In this document: one piece after another, positions 50,606-58,881 of the stretch | Layout of the letters: every line of letters starts with the position of its first letter | Position numbering within the stretch: the first letter of the stretch is position 1 | Source: Streptomyces sp. f51 | GTDB taxonomy: Bacteria; Actinomycetota; Actinomycetes; Streptomycetales; Streptomycetaceae | Direction of reading: 5' to 3' | Assembly: GCF_037940415.1 (NCBI RefSeq) | Contig: NZ_CP149798.1 | Span: 6,233,001 to 6,297,000 of the forward strand | Length of the DNA stretch: 64,000 nt | The notes under the pieces: generated by a model | Databases searched by the model: none | What the model saw: only the letters and a program-made list of their open reading frames with translations | Told to the model about the DNA's origin: nothing | Position numbers and translations under genes: made by a program

Positions 50606-51853
50606 ATGCGGCGGACGGACCCGGAGAGCCACGGACCACTCCGTTACGGCCCGCCCCTGCCCGACCAGGGCCTGCCCGTGCCGACGGAGCTCCGCTCGGT
50701 ACTGGCCGCCGCCGCGGGCCGCCCCGAGGCCGAGCCCTGCGGCGGCGGCCCCGTCCTCCTCGACGCCGCCAGCGGCTACTGGACCCGACGCGGACTGCGC
50801 GCCGCACCCGACCGGGTGGCGGCCGCCCCCGGAGCCGCCGCGCTGCTGCTGGCCCTGACCGGAGCGGTCGGCGGCGACATCCTGGTGCCCCGCCCGTGCG
50901 CCGCCTGGTGGGCACCGCAGGCACGCCTGCTGGGCAGATCCGTGTTCCATGTGGCGACGCCCGCCGAGTGCGGCGGCGTCCCCGACTCCTCCGCCCTCCT
51001 GGAGACCGTCCGCAGGGTCCGTGCGGAGGGCGGGCACCCGCGTCTGCTGCTGCTGTCCGTCGCCGACGACCCGACCGCCACCGTCGCACCGCCCGAGGTG
51101 GTGCACGAGGCCGTCGAGGCCGCGGCGGGCGAGGGCCTGCACATCGTCAGCGACGAGACCTGGCGCGACACCCCGCACCAGCCGCAGGACACCGTGCTGC
51201 TCAGCCCCGCCGAGATGCTCCCCGGCGACGTCACCGTGATCACCGATCTCGCGGGCGCCTTCCTGCCGCAGGGCTGGCCCGCCGCCGTCGCCCGCTTCCC
51301 CGACAACGACGCGGGCGCGTCGCTGCGTTCACGGGTCCTCGACGTGCTCACCGTGCTGGGAGCGCGCGTCGCCGAACCGGTCGCCGCCGCGGCCGCGTAC
51401 GCCCTCGGGGAGCCCGCCGCGATCACCGAGCGGCTCACCGCCGCCGTGCGCCTGCACGCCCGCGTGGCCGAGGCCGCCCACCGCGTGGTGGGCGCCGCGG
51501 GGGCCGTCGCACGCCCCCCGCAGGCGGGCCGGCATCTGTACGTCGACCTCGGACCGCTCCGCTCCGCCCTCGGCGCGCACGGCGTCGGGGACGCGCAGGA
51601 CCTGGAGGACTGGCTGTCCGCCCGGCTCGGCATGCCCGCACCGGGCGGACACCGCTTCGGCGACGACCTCGCCGCGCTCCGGGTCCGCCTCGGCACCGGG
51701 CCGCTGCTCGGCTCCACGGACGAGGAACGTGAGGAATCGCTCGCCTCTCCCTCGCCACTGGAACTGCCGCATGTGCACCGCGCGTTGACCCGGTTGGAGT
51801 CGGTCTTCGACGATCTCCGCGACGACGCTCGGCGACGGGAGCCCCCGCGATGA
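50606..51853 (+). CDS. Aminotransferase class I-like protein lacking the PLP lysine
   Basis: The 415-aa protein keeps the shape of a fold-type I aminotransferase: SADDPTATVAPPEVVHEAV in place of NPTG..., GEGLHIVSDETWRDT in place of the Asp...Tyr motif, and VITDLAGAFLPQGWPAAVAR in place of SKsf..lpGwR. At that last motif Gly217 replaces the lysine that holds PLP, and Pro replaces the phosphate-binding Arg. So the usual reaction cannot take place. ATG 50606 follows GGAGG at 5 bases. Its stop overlaps the MBL gene start by 4 bp. It may be a structural or ligand-binding pseudoenzyme. Confidence 0.86.
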   Translation: MRRTDPESHGPLRYGPPLPDQGLPVPTELRSVLAAAAGRPEAEPCGGGPVLLDAASGYWTRRGLRAAPDRVAAAPGAAALLLALTGAVGGDILVPRPCAAWWAPQARLLGRSVFHVATPAECGGVPDSSALLETVRRVRAEGGHPRLLLLSVADDPTATVAPPEVVHEAVEAAAGEGLHIVSDETWRDTPHQPQDTVLLSPAEMLPGDVTVITDLAGAFLPQGWPAAVARFPDNDAGASLRSRVLDVLTVLGARVAEPVAAAAAYALGEPAAITERLTAAVRLHARVAEAAHRVVGAAGAVARPPQAGRHLYVDLGPLRSALGAHGVGDAQDLEDWLSARLGMPAPGGHRFGDDLAALRVRLGTGPLLGSTDEEREESLASPSPLELPHVHRALTRLESVFDDLRDDARRREPPR

Positions 51854-52998
51854 CGCAGCAGTCCGAGTCGACCACCACGAGCACGACGCCCCAGCCCACC
51901 GGTGATCCCGCGCCCCCGGCCGCCCCGGCCACGGGACACCCGGCCGTCCTCACCCCTCCGCCGCCCACCGATCCGCACCCTCTCACCGACCCGGGTCCGC
52001 GCACCGATCCGCACCCTGTCACCGACCCCCACCCGCTCGCCGAGCCCCGCCCCCTCGGCGAACGGCGCGTCTGGCCCCGCTCCTTCGTGGACCGGCTGAC
52101 CGCGCCGCTGCCGGGGCTGCGGGCCTTCGCGCGGCTCGCCCGCGAGGGTGCCCTGCGGCCGCGCGCCGAAGGGCTCGCCGAGATCCCGCTGCTGCCCTTC
52201 GAGCCGGGACCGCTGCCGCGGGCCGACACGGGGACGGTGGCCGTCTCCTGGGCGGGGCACGCGAGTTGGGTCATCCGGATCGGCGGACTCACCGTCCTCA
52301 CCGACCCGGTCTGGTCCCGCCGGATCGTGGGGACCCCGGCCCGGATCACCCCGGTGGGCGTGGCCTGGAGCGCACTGCCGCGCGTCGACGCGGTCGTCAT
52401 CAGTCACAACCACTACGACCATCTGGACGCGCCGACACTGCGCCGACTCCCGCGCGACACACCGGTGTTCGTGCCGGCCGGCCTCGGACGCTGGTTCAGG
52501 CGACGCCGGTTCAGCCGCGTCACCGAGCTCGACTGGTGGGAGGCGGCCCGACTCGACGGCGTCCGCTTCGACTTCGTCCCCGCCCACCACTGGTCCAAGC
52601 GCACCCTCACCGACACCTGCCGCTCCCTGTGGGGCGGTTGGGTGCTCACGGCACCCGAGGGCCGGCGGGTGTACTTCGCGGGCGACACCGGATACGGCCA
52701 CTGGTTCACCCGCATCGGGCAGCGCCACCCCGGGATCGACCTGGCCCTCCTGCCCATCGGCGCGTACGACCCCCGCTGGTGGCTCAGCGATGTGCACTGC
52801 GACCCGGAGGAGGCCGTGCAGGCGGTCCTCGACCTGCGCGCCCGCCGGATGGCGCCGATGCACTGGGGCACGTTCGTGCTCTCCGCCGAACCCGTCCTCG
52901 AACCCCTTCGGCGGGTGCGGGCCGCCTGGGAGCGGGCGGGCCTGGCCCGGGAGAACCTGTGGGATCTGGCGGTGGGCGGCTCCCGGGTGCTGGAGTGA
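51850..52998 (+). CDS. MBL-fold metallo-hydrolase (NAPE-PLD-like)
   Basis: The 382-aa protein begins with a proline-rich lead of about 75 residues containing TDPHP units three to four times. The enzyme core follows: VSWAGHASWVIRIGGLTVLT, the metal motif SHNHYDHLD, PAHHWSKR, and YFAGDTGYG, ending DVHCDPEEAVQAVLDL. This arrangement is close to N-acyl-phosphatidylethanolamine phospholipase D-like lactamase-superfamily enzymes. The start ATGA overlaps the aminotransferase-like stop, so the two proteins are made together. Substrate unknown. Confidence 0.9.
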   Translation: MTQQSESTTTSTTPQPTGDPAPPAAPATGHPAVLTPPPPTDPHPLTDPGPRTDPHPVTDPHPLAEPRPLGERRVWPRSFVDRLTAPLPGLRAFARLAREGALRPRAEGLAEIPLLPFEPGPLPRADTGTVAVSWAGHASWVIRIGGLTVLTDPVWSRRIVGTPARITPVGVAWSALPRVDAVVISHNHYDHLDAPTLRRLPRDTPVFVPAGLGRWFRRRRFSRVTELDWWEAARLDGVRFDFVPAHHWSKRTLTDTCRSLWGGWVLTAPEGRRVYFAGDTGYGHWFTRIGQRHPGIDLALLPIGAYDPRWWLSDVHCDPEEAVQAVLDLRARRMAPMHWGTFVLSAEPVLEPLRRVRAAWERAGLARENLWDLAVGGSRVLE

Positions 52999-53039
52999 CC
53001 GAGTCGCCGGGCAGGCCGGAGCGGGCGGTGACCGTCCCC

Positions 53040-53178
53040 TCGTACGGACGGCGGCCGTGTCGCCGCGCGCCTGCTCGTCGACGGACGGCGGCCATCCCTC
53101 GTACGGACCGCGGCCGCGTCGCCGCGCGCCTGCTCGTCGACGGACGGCGGCCATCCCTCGTACGGACGGCGGCCGTGT
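53040..53178. repeat. 59-bp tandem repeat, 2.35 copies
   Basis: Full copies at 53040-53098 and 53099-53157 differ at about two positions; a third partial copy runs 53158-53178. Each copy holds two similar sub-elements, TACGGACGGCGGCCGT and GACGGACGGCGGCCAT. The array fills the gap between the MBL gene (plus) and the DedA gene (minus), 3 bp short of the DedA stop. It has no spacers and is not a CRISPR array. Confidence 0.92.
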
Positions 53179-53180
53179 TC

Positions 53181-53849
53181 CTACGAGGGCCTGCGCGCGC
53201 GGAACCTGCGCCACGCACCCGGCGCCACACTGATCACGACGGTCAGGGCCACCGCCGCGACCACGCCCTCCCAGGGCTCGGGGAAGAGCGAGCCGCCGAG
53301 GATGCCGATGATCTGGTAGGTCGCCGTCCACGCCAGGCAGGCCGGGAAGTCCCCACGGGCGAAGACGCGCAGCGGCATCTTCGCCAGAAGGCAGGCCAGC
53401 ATCACCGGAATGCGGCCCGCCGGAACGAGCCGGGACAGGACGAGCACGGCGATGCCGTGGTCGGCGAGCTTGTCCTGTGCCTGGGCGAGCCGGTCCTCGG
53501 GGGCACGATCCCGGATCGCCTCCAGCCAGCGCGACCCGTTCTTCGAGCCCATACCGCGCCGACCCAGCCAGTACAGCGCCAGGTCGCCGAGGAACGCGGC
53601 GAGCGACGACACCACGAACACCAGCAACAGGGCGAAGGGCGAGGTCTGCGTCCGGTGGAAGGCCACCACCGCCGCCGAACTCACCAGCGCGCCCGTGGGC
53701 ACGACCGGCACCAGCGCGCCGATCAGCACCAGAAGGAACAGCGACGGATAGCCGATCGCCTGCTGGGTGGACTCCGGCGGGACGGTCGGCGGCGTCGTGG
53801 ACAGAAGGACCGAGGGAACCACCGCCCCGGCGGCGGGCCAGGAGATCAC
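53181..53849 (-). CDS. DedA-family membrane protein
   Basis: The 222-aa protein is an integral SNARE-associated/VTT-type membrane protein. The conserved FLGDLALYWLGRRGMG (GxxxGxxxG-type) lies near residue 86 and SRLVPAGRIPVMLACLL near 139 (arginine and proline re-entrant region). There are about five or six membrane segments. DedA proteins act in lipid scrambling/undecaprenyl phosphate recycling or membrane stress. GTG 53849 overlaps the upstream MBL stop (GTGA), so it is second gene of a two-gene unit. Confidence 0.9.
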   Translation of the reverse strand: MISWPAAGAVVPSVLLSTTPPTVPPESTQQAIGYPSLFLLVLIGALVPVVPTGALVSSAAVVAFHRTQTSPFALLLVFVVSSLAAFLGDLALYWLGRRGMGSKNGSRWLEAIRDRAPEDRLAQAQDKLADHGIAVLVLSRLVPAGRIPVMLACLLAKMPLRVFARGDFPACLAWTATYQIIGILGGSLFPEPWEGVVAAVALTVVISVAPGAWRRFRARRPS

Positions 53850-54619
53850 CGAGCGGCCTCCGGACGCATGCTCTCGCCCTGCCCCAGCAGATGCACCGCC
53901 ACCCGCGGCGCGCGTTCGGCGGCCAGGCGCGCGAACTCCTCACCCGGCGCGTGGAATTCGTGGGGGCGCACGGCATCCATCCCGATGGGCCAGAACGTGC
54001 CGTAGTGCACCGGCACGGCGCTGCGCGGACGCAGCGCCGCGAGCGCCTCGACGGCGCGACCCGCGTCCAGATGCCCTTCCCCGAGACAAGGTCCCCAGCC
54101 GCCCACCGGCAGCAGTGCCACGTCGACCGGCCCGACCTCATCGGCCATCGACGCGAACAGCCCCGTGTCCCCGGCGAAGTACGTCCGCGCCTCCCCCTCG
54201 ATCACATACCCGACGGCGGGGGAGCGGTGCGGTCCGATCGGCAGCCGGCGCCCGTCGTGCCGGGCGGGAACCGTGCGGACGACCAGGTCACCGACCCGGG
54301 TGCGGTCACCGGGACCGACCTCCGTGAGCCGCAGATGGTCGAGCCTGCGCAGTCCCCGCACCGAGCGCGGGGCCCCGCGCGGCACGAGCAGCCGGGTGCC
54401 CGGGGCCAGTCGCGCCAGCGAGGGGAGATGCAGATGGTCGGCGTGCAGATGGGAGACCAGCGCGACATCGGCGACCGCCGCCGACGGAGGAGGCGGCGCC
54501 CCGCGCCTGCGCCGCAGGTGTGCGAGCCGGCGCGCGAAGAGGGGGTCGGTGAGCACGCGTGTCCCGGAGTCCTCCAGCGTGCAGGTGGCGTGCCCCCACC
54601 AGGTGATCTCCACCGGCAC
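53846..54619 (-). CDS. MBL-fold metallo-hydrolase (UlaG/UPF0173-like)
   Basis: The 257-aa enzyme opens with EITWWGHATCTLEDSGTRVL and has SHLHADHLH as the metal motif near residue 56, RHDGRRLP, and RTYFAGDTGLFASM near residue 145, then VPVHYGTFWPIG. The pattern fits L-ascorbate-6-phosphate lactonase-like and UPF0173 proteins; substrate unknown. GTG 54619 follows GAAGGAGG. It is divergent from the resolvase-like gene by 84 bp and overlaps the downstream DedA gene. It differs from the MBL protein at 51850 by 35% less length and a different N-terminus. Confidence 0.89.
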   Translation of the reverse strand: MPVEITWWGHATCTLEDSGTRVLTDPLFARRLAHLRRRRGAPPPPSAAVADVALVSHLHADHLHLPSLARLAPGTRLLVPRGAPRSVRGLRRLDHLRLTEVGPGDRTRVGDLVVRTVPARHDGRRLPIGPHRSPAVGYVIEGEARTYFAGDTGLFASMADEVGPVDVALLPVGGWGPCLGEGHLDAGRAVEALAALRPRSAVPVHYGTFWPIGMDAVRPHEFHAPGEEFARLAAERAPRVAVHLLGQGESMRPEAAR

Positions 54620-54703
54620 CTCTTTGCCTCCTTCGCACGACTCCCCCCGAGCCTACGGGCAGGAGTAGGGTCTGCGGCGAAACCAGGAGGTGAGGGGGAC
54701 ACC

Positions 54704-55183
54704 ATGGGAGACGCACGCGGTGCCTCCGGCGCGCACGCCCTCACACGCCCGCACGAGCACGGCGGCCCCGCGCCGCACCCGCCCTCGCTCCGCGTCATGG
54801 CGATCGCGAGCCTGACCCCTCTGGAGGAGCTCGACGAGGACCCCTTTCTCGTCGACTCCCGCAGCCAGTACGCGATGTGCGCCCGCTGGGCCGCCGAGCA
54901 CGGCCACGTCGTCACCCGGGAACTCCTCGTACGCGGGCTGCGCCCCGACCACCGCAGCCTGTGGGCGGACGTCGAGGCCGGTCTCGTGGACCTGTTCGTC
55001 GCGCCCAGCCACCGGGTGCTGGAGCGCGCCCTCGCCTCGGTCGAGGAGTTCACCGCCGAGTGCGCGCGCCGGGGGGTGCGCGTCGAGACCGTGGGCACCG
55101 CCGAACCGGCGTACGACGCCCAGATGAAGGCCAGGGTCCACCGCCGTCTGTCGATGCCGACGGCCGGCTACGACGGCCGCTGA
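54704..55183 (+). CDS. Uncharacterised protein with resolvase-like fold
   Basis: The 159-aa protein reads, from about residue 33, as MAIASLTPLEELDEDPFLVD, RSQYAMCARWAAEHGHVVTR, LLVRGLRPDHRSLWADVEAG, then LVDLFVAPSHRVLERALASV and CARRGVRVETVGT. Alternating helix and strand and the order of hydrophobic strands resemble the catalytic domain of serine recombinases (compare YVRVS, QR..L..A...G, VDxLVV...RLxR), but the catalytic serine position is not convincing and no DNA-binding tail is present. Start ATG 54704 follows AGGAGG. Likely a conserved Streptomyces protein of unknown function. Confidence 0.68.
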   Translation: MGDARGASGAHALTRPHEHGGPAPHPPSLRVMAIASLTPLEELDEDPFLVDSRSQYAMCARWAAEHGHVVTRELLVRGLRPDHRSLWADVEAGLVDLFVAPSHRVLERALASVEEFTAECARRGVRVETVGTAEPAYDAQMKARVHRRLSMPTAGYDGR

Positions 55184-55377
55184 TCCCTTTTCCCGGTCCC
55201 TCTCCTGATCACCCGCCCGATCCTTCTCGCTGGTCGTGCCACGGCAAAGGGGCTTCCGGGGAACCCGCCGCGGGAGTTCTTGCGGCTTTTGGGGACTTCT
55301 GGGGATCTCCGGCCGTTGTGACAGGGTGGGAGCAGGCCGCGCGGACCGGGCGGGCCGGGACGTGAGGTGGACTGGGC

Positions 55378-57516
55378 GTGGACAAGGGACGGTGGCGGCG
55401 CCTCGCCAGCGCGGCGGGACGCAGCATCACGGTGTGGGCCGTGTCCACGGTCACGATGCTCGTCCTCGCCGGTGTGCTGCCCGACTTCAGGCTCCAGTCG
55501 CCGAGCGGGGACAGCGCGACCCGGATCGCCGTCACCGCCGCGGCCGGCGCGGGGGTCTTCGGTCTCCTCTCGGCGCTGGTGTGGCCCCTGCTGGTGCGGA
55601 CCCTGCTGCTCGTCCCCGCGTTCGTGCTCGGCCTGCTCGTCTTCTTCCTGAACGGCTCGCTGCTGCTGATCGCCCTGCGGCTCAACCCCTCGGGGCACGG
55701 TGACGCGGCGCCCGAGACCGCCGTGGTCGTGGCCGCCGTCATGTCGGCCGTCGCCTCGGCCACCGGCGCCGCCCTCGCCGTACGGGACGACGACGCGTAC
55801 CGCCGCCGTCTCTACCGCCTCGCCGACCGGCGCCGCAGACGCGCGGCCGGGCGGCCCGGCCCCTCCACCCCCGGCGTGGTCTTCCTCCAGCTCGACGGCG
55901 TCGGGCACGACGTGCTGCGGGAGGCGATCGACAGGGATCTGATGCCGACCGCCGCCCGATGGCTCGACGGGCCCCGCCCCACCCACCGGCTCACCCGCTG
56001 GAGAACCGACTGGTCGAGCCAGACCGGCGCCAGTCAGCTCGGCATCCTGCACGGCACCAACCACGACGTCCCGGCGTTCCGCTGGTACGAGAAGGACACC
56101 CAGGAGGTCATGGTCTGCAACCGGCCGACCAGCGCGGCCGAACTCCAGCGGCGGGCCGTCGCGTACACCGGTGACGGAGGCCTGCTCACGGTCGACGGCG
56201 CGAGCCGCGGCAACCTCTTCGGCGGCGGTGCCGACGAGCTGGCCCTCGTGCTGTCCGTGGCCGCGCGCAGGGGACGGGACAACCGCTCTCGGGCGGGCTA
56301 CTTCGCGTACTTCTCCGACCCGGCCAACGCCGTCCGCACGGCGATGTCGTTCGTCGCCGAGGTCTTCAGGGAGACGGGCCAGTCCACCCGGGCCCGGCTC
56401 CAGCGGCGGCGGCCCCGGGTCGGGCGCGGCGGGCTGTACCCGTTCGTGCGTGCCTTCGCCACCGTCGTCGAGCGGGACGTCGTGGTCGCCGCGGTCATCG
56501 GCGACATGCTCGCCGGGCGCAACGCGGTCTACGCGGACCTGGTCGCCTACGACGAGGTGGCACACCACTCCGGACCGCGCAGCCGGGACGCCGAGAGGAT
56601 CCTGGAGCGGCTGGACCGGTCGCTCGCGCTGATCGAGAAGGTCGCCGAGCACGCCCCCCGGCCGTACCGCGTCGTCGTGCTCTCCGACCACGGCCAGAGC
56701 CCCGGAGAGACCTTCCTGACCAGGTACGGCCTCAGCCTCGGCCATCTGGTCCGGGCCGGCTGCGGGCTCCCCGTGCCCCGCAAGGTCCGCCGCACCCACA
56801 GCGGTGCCGAGGCCCGTACCGCCGTCCGTGCCGCCCTGCGCAGACCGGTCGAGGCGCGCGGGGAGCGGTACGGCCCCGAGCACCACCGCTCCGAACCCCT
56901 GGTCCTGGCCTCCGGCAACCTCGGTCTCGTCTCCTTCCCCGACGTCGCGCACCGGATGAGCCGGGAGGAGATCGACCGGCGTCATCCGGCGCTGCTGTCC
57001 ACGCTCGCCAACCACCCCGGCGTCGGCTTCCTCCTGGTCCGCAGCGAGGAGCACGGAGGGCTCGTGCTCGGCGCGCACGGAGCCGAGGTGCCGCTGGACC
57101 GGCTCGACGACGAACACCCGGGTCCCCTGGCCGACTTCGGGCCCGGCGCCGCCGCCGCGGTGCGGCGCACGCACACGTTCCCGCACACCGCCGACATCAT
57201 GGTCAACTCCTGGTACGACCCCGTCGAGGGCGAAGTCCTCGCCTTCGAGGAGCAGATCGGCTCGCACGGCGGCCTCGGCGGAGCCCAGGGGCACCCCTTC
57301 CTCCTCTCCCCGCTGACGTTGTCCGCGCCGGCCGGCGCGGAGACGGAGCCCGTCGGCCGTGACAGCGCACTCGTCGGGCCTGACAGCGCGCTCGTCGGCC
57401 CTGACAGCGCGCTCGTCGGCGCGGAGCGGGTGCACGAGGTGCTGCGGCGCTGGCTGGGCGAGTGCGACGGCCCCCAAGTCCCGCTGCCGGCCACCCCGGA
57501 CGAACAGGCCGCCTGA
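55378..57516 (+). CDS. Holin-like membrane domain fused to an alkaline-phosphatase-superfamily phosphodiesterase
   Basis: The 712-aa protein has an N-terminal membrane part of four helices (residues about 15-135; VWPLLVRTLLLVPAFVLGLL and LVFFLNGSLLLIAL are typical of the phage-holin-family-4 or DUF360-like type). After a basic stretch (about 140-165) comes a phosphodiesterase/nucleotide pyrophosphatase domain: VVFLQLDGVGHDVLREAI (first metal Asp), HLTRWRTDWSSQTGASQLGI (nucleophile Thr/Ser region), YDEVAHHSGPRSRDAERI and VVVLSDHGQSPGETF (metal Asp-His). The catalytic domain should face outside or the cytosol depending on helix number. GTG 55378 is used. DSALVGP is repeated three times near residue 665. 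Confidence 0.9.
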   Translation: MDKGRWRRLASAAGRSITVWAVSTVTMLVLAGVLPDFRLQSPSGDSATRIAVTAAAGAGVFGLLSALVWPLLVRTLLLVPAFVLGLLVFFLNGSLLLIALRLNPSGHGDAAPETAVVVAAVMSAVASATGAALAVRDDDAYRRRLYRLADRRRRRAAGRPGPSTPGVVFLQLDGVGHDVLREAIDRDLMPTAARWLDGPRPTHRLTRWRTDWSSQTGASQLGILHGTNHDVPAFRWYEKDTQEVMVCNRPTSAAELQRRAVAYTGDGGLLTVDGASRGNLFGGGADELALVLSVAARRGRDNRSRAGYFAYFSDPANAVRTAMSFVAEVFRETGQSTRARLQRRRPRVGRGGLYPFVRAFATVVERDVVVAAVIGDMLAGRNAVYADLVAYDEVAHHSGPRSRDAERILERLDRSLALIEKVAEHAPRPYRVVVLSDHGQSPGETFLTRYGLSLGHLVRAGCGLPVPRKVRRTHSGAEARTAVRAALRRPVEARGERYGPEHHRSEPLVLASGNLGLVSFPDVAHRMSREEIDRRHPALLSTLANHPGVGFLLVRSEEHGGLVLGAHGAEVPLDRLDDEHPGPLADFGPGAAAAVRRTHTFPHTADIMVNSWYDPVEGEVLAFEEQIGSHGGLGGAQGHPFLLSPLTLSAPAGAETEPVGRDSALVGPDSALVGPDSALVGAERVHEVLRRWLGECDGPQVPLPATPDEQAA
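57361..57420 (+). repeat. Three in-frame 21-bp repeats near the end of the phosphodiesterase gene
   Basis: Copies of GACAGCGCGCTCGTCGGCCC-type sequence at 57361, 57382 and 57403 differ by a few bases and encode DSALVGP, DSALVGP and DSALVGA. The repeat is in frame, so change of copy number would shift protein length by seven residues without frameshift. Confidence 0.9.
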
Positions 57517-57819
57517 GCGAGGACTCCGCCACGAGCCGGACGCCGGGGCCGAGTTGTGCGGGCGGCGACGCCACCAGGAGGACGGGAACGAGGGAGCGGC
57601 CGGTCGGGGCGGTCGCGTGTGGGAGCGGGCCGGCCGGCGCCGCCGCTGGGGCCGGTCGGGCGGCCGCGCGCGCCGGAAAATGGGAGGCGGGGGACGGACC
57701 GTCGCACCCACACTGGGGCATCGCACCCCGCGCCCTCGCGCACGTGCCATCCGCACCACCCCCATCTCCCATCCCTCCCGTTCTCCCTTCCCTCCCGCAC
57801 CTCGTCGAGGAGCCCGCCT
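57517..57819 (+). promoter_or_regulatory. 303-bp gap before the moxR gene with a quadruplex-type C-run tract
   Basis: The gap holds no gene. The first 200 bases are GC-rich with nothing recognisable. At 57759-57796 seven C-runs of three to five bases occur within 38 bp, so the minus strand carries seven G-runs with 1-5 base loops. This sits just upstream of the GAGGAG ribosome site (57807-57812), in the likely leader of the MoxR message. Confidence 0.5.
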
Positions 57820-58881
57820 GTGCAGGCAGCCGTCACCGTCACTCCCTCCCGCGTCCCCGAGCTGCTGCTCGGCCTGGCCGTCGTGCGGCCGGTCTTCCTC
57901 TGGGGCGCCCCCGGCATCGGAAAGTCCTCCCTGGTCAGGGAGTTCGCCGAATCGCTCGGGCTGGAGTGCGTGAGCCTGCTGGGTACGCAGCTGGCGCCCG
58001 AGGACCTGATCGGCGTGCCGCAGATCCGCGACGGGCGTTCCGTCTTCTGCCCGCCGCGGGCCATCGCCCGCGACGAGCCGTACTGCCTCTTCCTCGACGA
58101 GCTGAACGCGGCGACCCCCGATGTGCAGAAGGCCTTCTACTCGCTGATCCTGGACCGCCGCATCGGTGACTACGAGCTGCCGGCCGGCTCGATCGTGATC
58201 GGCGCGGGCAACCGCTCGACGGACAACGCGCTGGCCCGCCCCATCGCCTCGGCCCTGGTCAACCGCCTCACCCACGTCCATCTGGAGGCCTCGCCCAAGG
58301 ACTGGCTCGTCTGGGCCGCCGCCAACGACATCCACCCCTGGGTGCTCGACCACCTCACCGACCGCCCCGACCACCTGTGGTCCAAGCCGCCGAAGACCGA
58401 GGAGCCCTTCTCCACCCCCCGCTCCTGGCACATGCTCTCCGACGCGCTGCGCTCCTTCGGCGACGCGGTCGACGAGCGGACCCTGAAGGTGATCGCCCAC
58501 GGCACGCTGACGCCCGCTCACGCCGTCGCGTTCTGCGGCTACGTCAAGATCGTGCGCAGCCGCTTCGGCATCGAGGCCGTCCTCAGGGGCGACGCCCGCT
58601 GGCCCCACCGCACGGAGGACCGCGATCTCCTGTACTACCTCGCGGAGTCCTTCCGCGGCCGTCTGATCAAGGAACTCCCGGCCGGCCGGGACCACATCCC
58701 GGCGAGCGCCCGCCAGACCGCGTACCGGGCCAAGTCCCTGCTCATCCAGCTCGCGGAGATATCCGTCGAGGTCGCCCAGACCGTCATCGCCTCGGACGCC
58801 GACGGCAATCCGGTCCTGCCCGCCTGGTTCCTGGTGGAGGCCGCCCGGGACATGCCGCGTCTCGTGGAGGCGCGGCGGTGA
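57820..58881 (+). CDS. MoxR-family AAA+ ATPase
   Basis: The 353-aa ATPase is of the class that acts as a chaperone with VWA-domain partners. GTG 57820 follows GAGGAG. Walker A is WGAPGIGKSS (residues 28-37), followed by EDLIGVPQIRDGRSVFCPPR, Walker B CLFLDELNAAT near 89-99, and the sensor GAGNRSTDNA near 128-137. Arginine finger and the C-terminal lid follow: ARPIASALVNRLTHVHLEAS and STPRSWHMLSDALRSFGD. Its stop overlaps the start of the next gene by 4 bp (GTGA), so both proteins are made together. This subclass is the one paired with DUF2201-type proteins. Confidence 0.93.
   Translation: MQAAVTVTPSRVPELLLGLAVVRPVFLWGAPGIGKSSLVREFAESLGLECVSLLGTQLAPEDLIGVPQIRDGRSVFCPPRAIARDEPYCLFLDELNAATPDVQKAFYSLILDRRIGDYELPAGSIVIGAGNRSTDNALARPIASALVNRLTHVHLEASPKDWLVWAAANDIHPWVLDHLTDRPDHLWSKPPKTEEPFSTPRSWHMLSDALRSFGDAVDERTLKVIAHGTLTPAHAVAFCGYVKIVRSRFGIEAVLRGDARWPHRTEDRDLLYYLAESFRGRLIKELPAGRDHIPASARQTAYRAKSLLIQLAEISVEVAQTVIASDADGNPVLPAWFLVEAARDMPRLVEARR

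Noticed and set aside
53040..53178. Possible CRISPR array
   Set aside because: Units abut directly with no spacers, unit size is 59 bp, and there are no cas genes.
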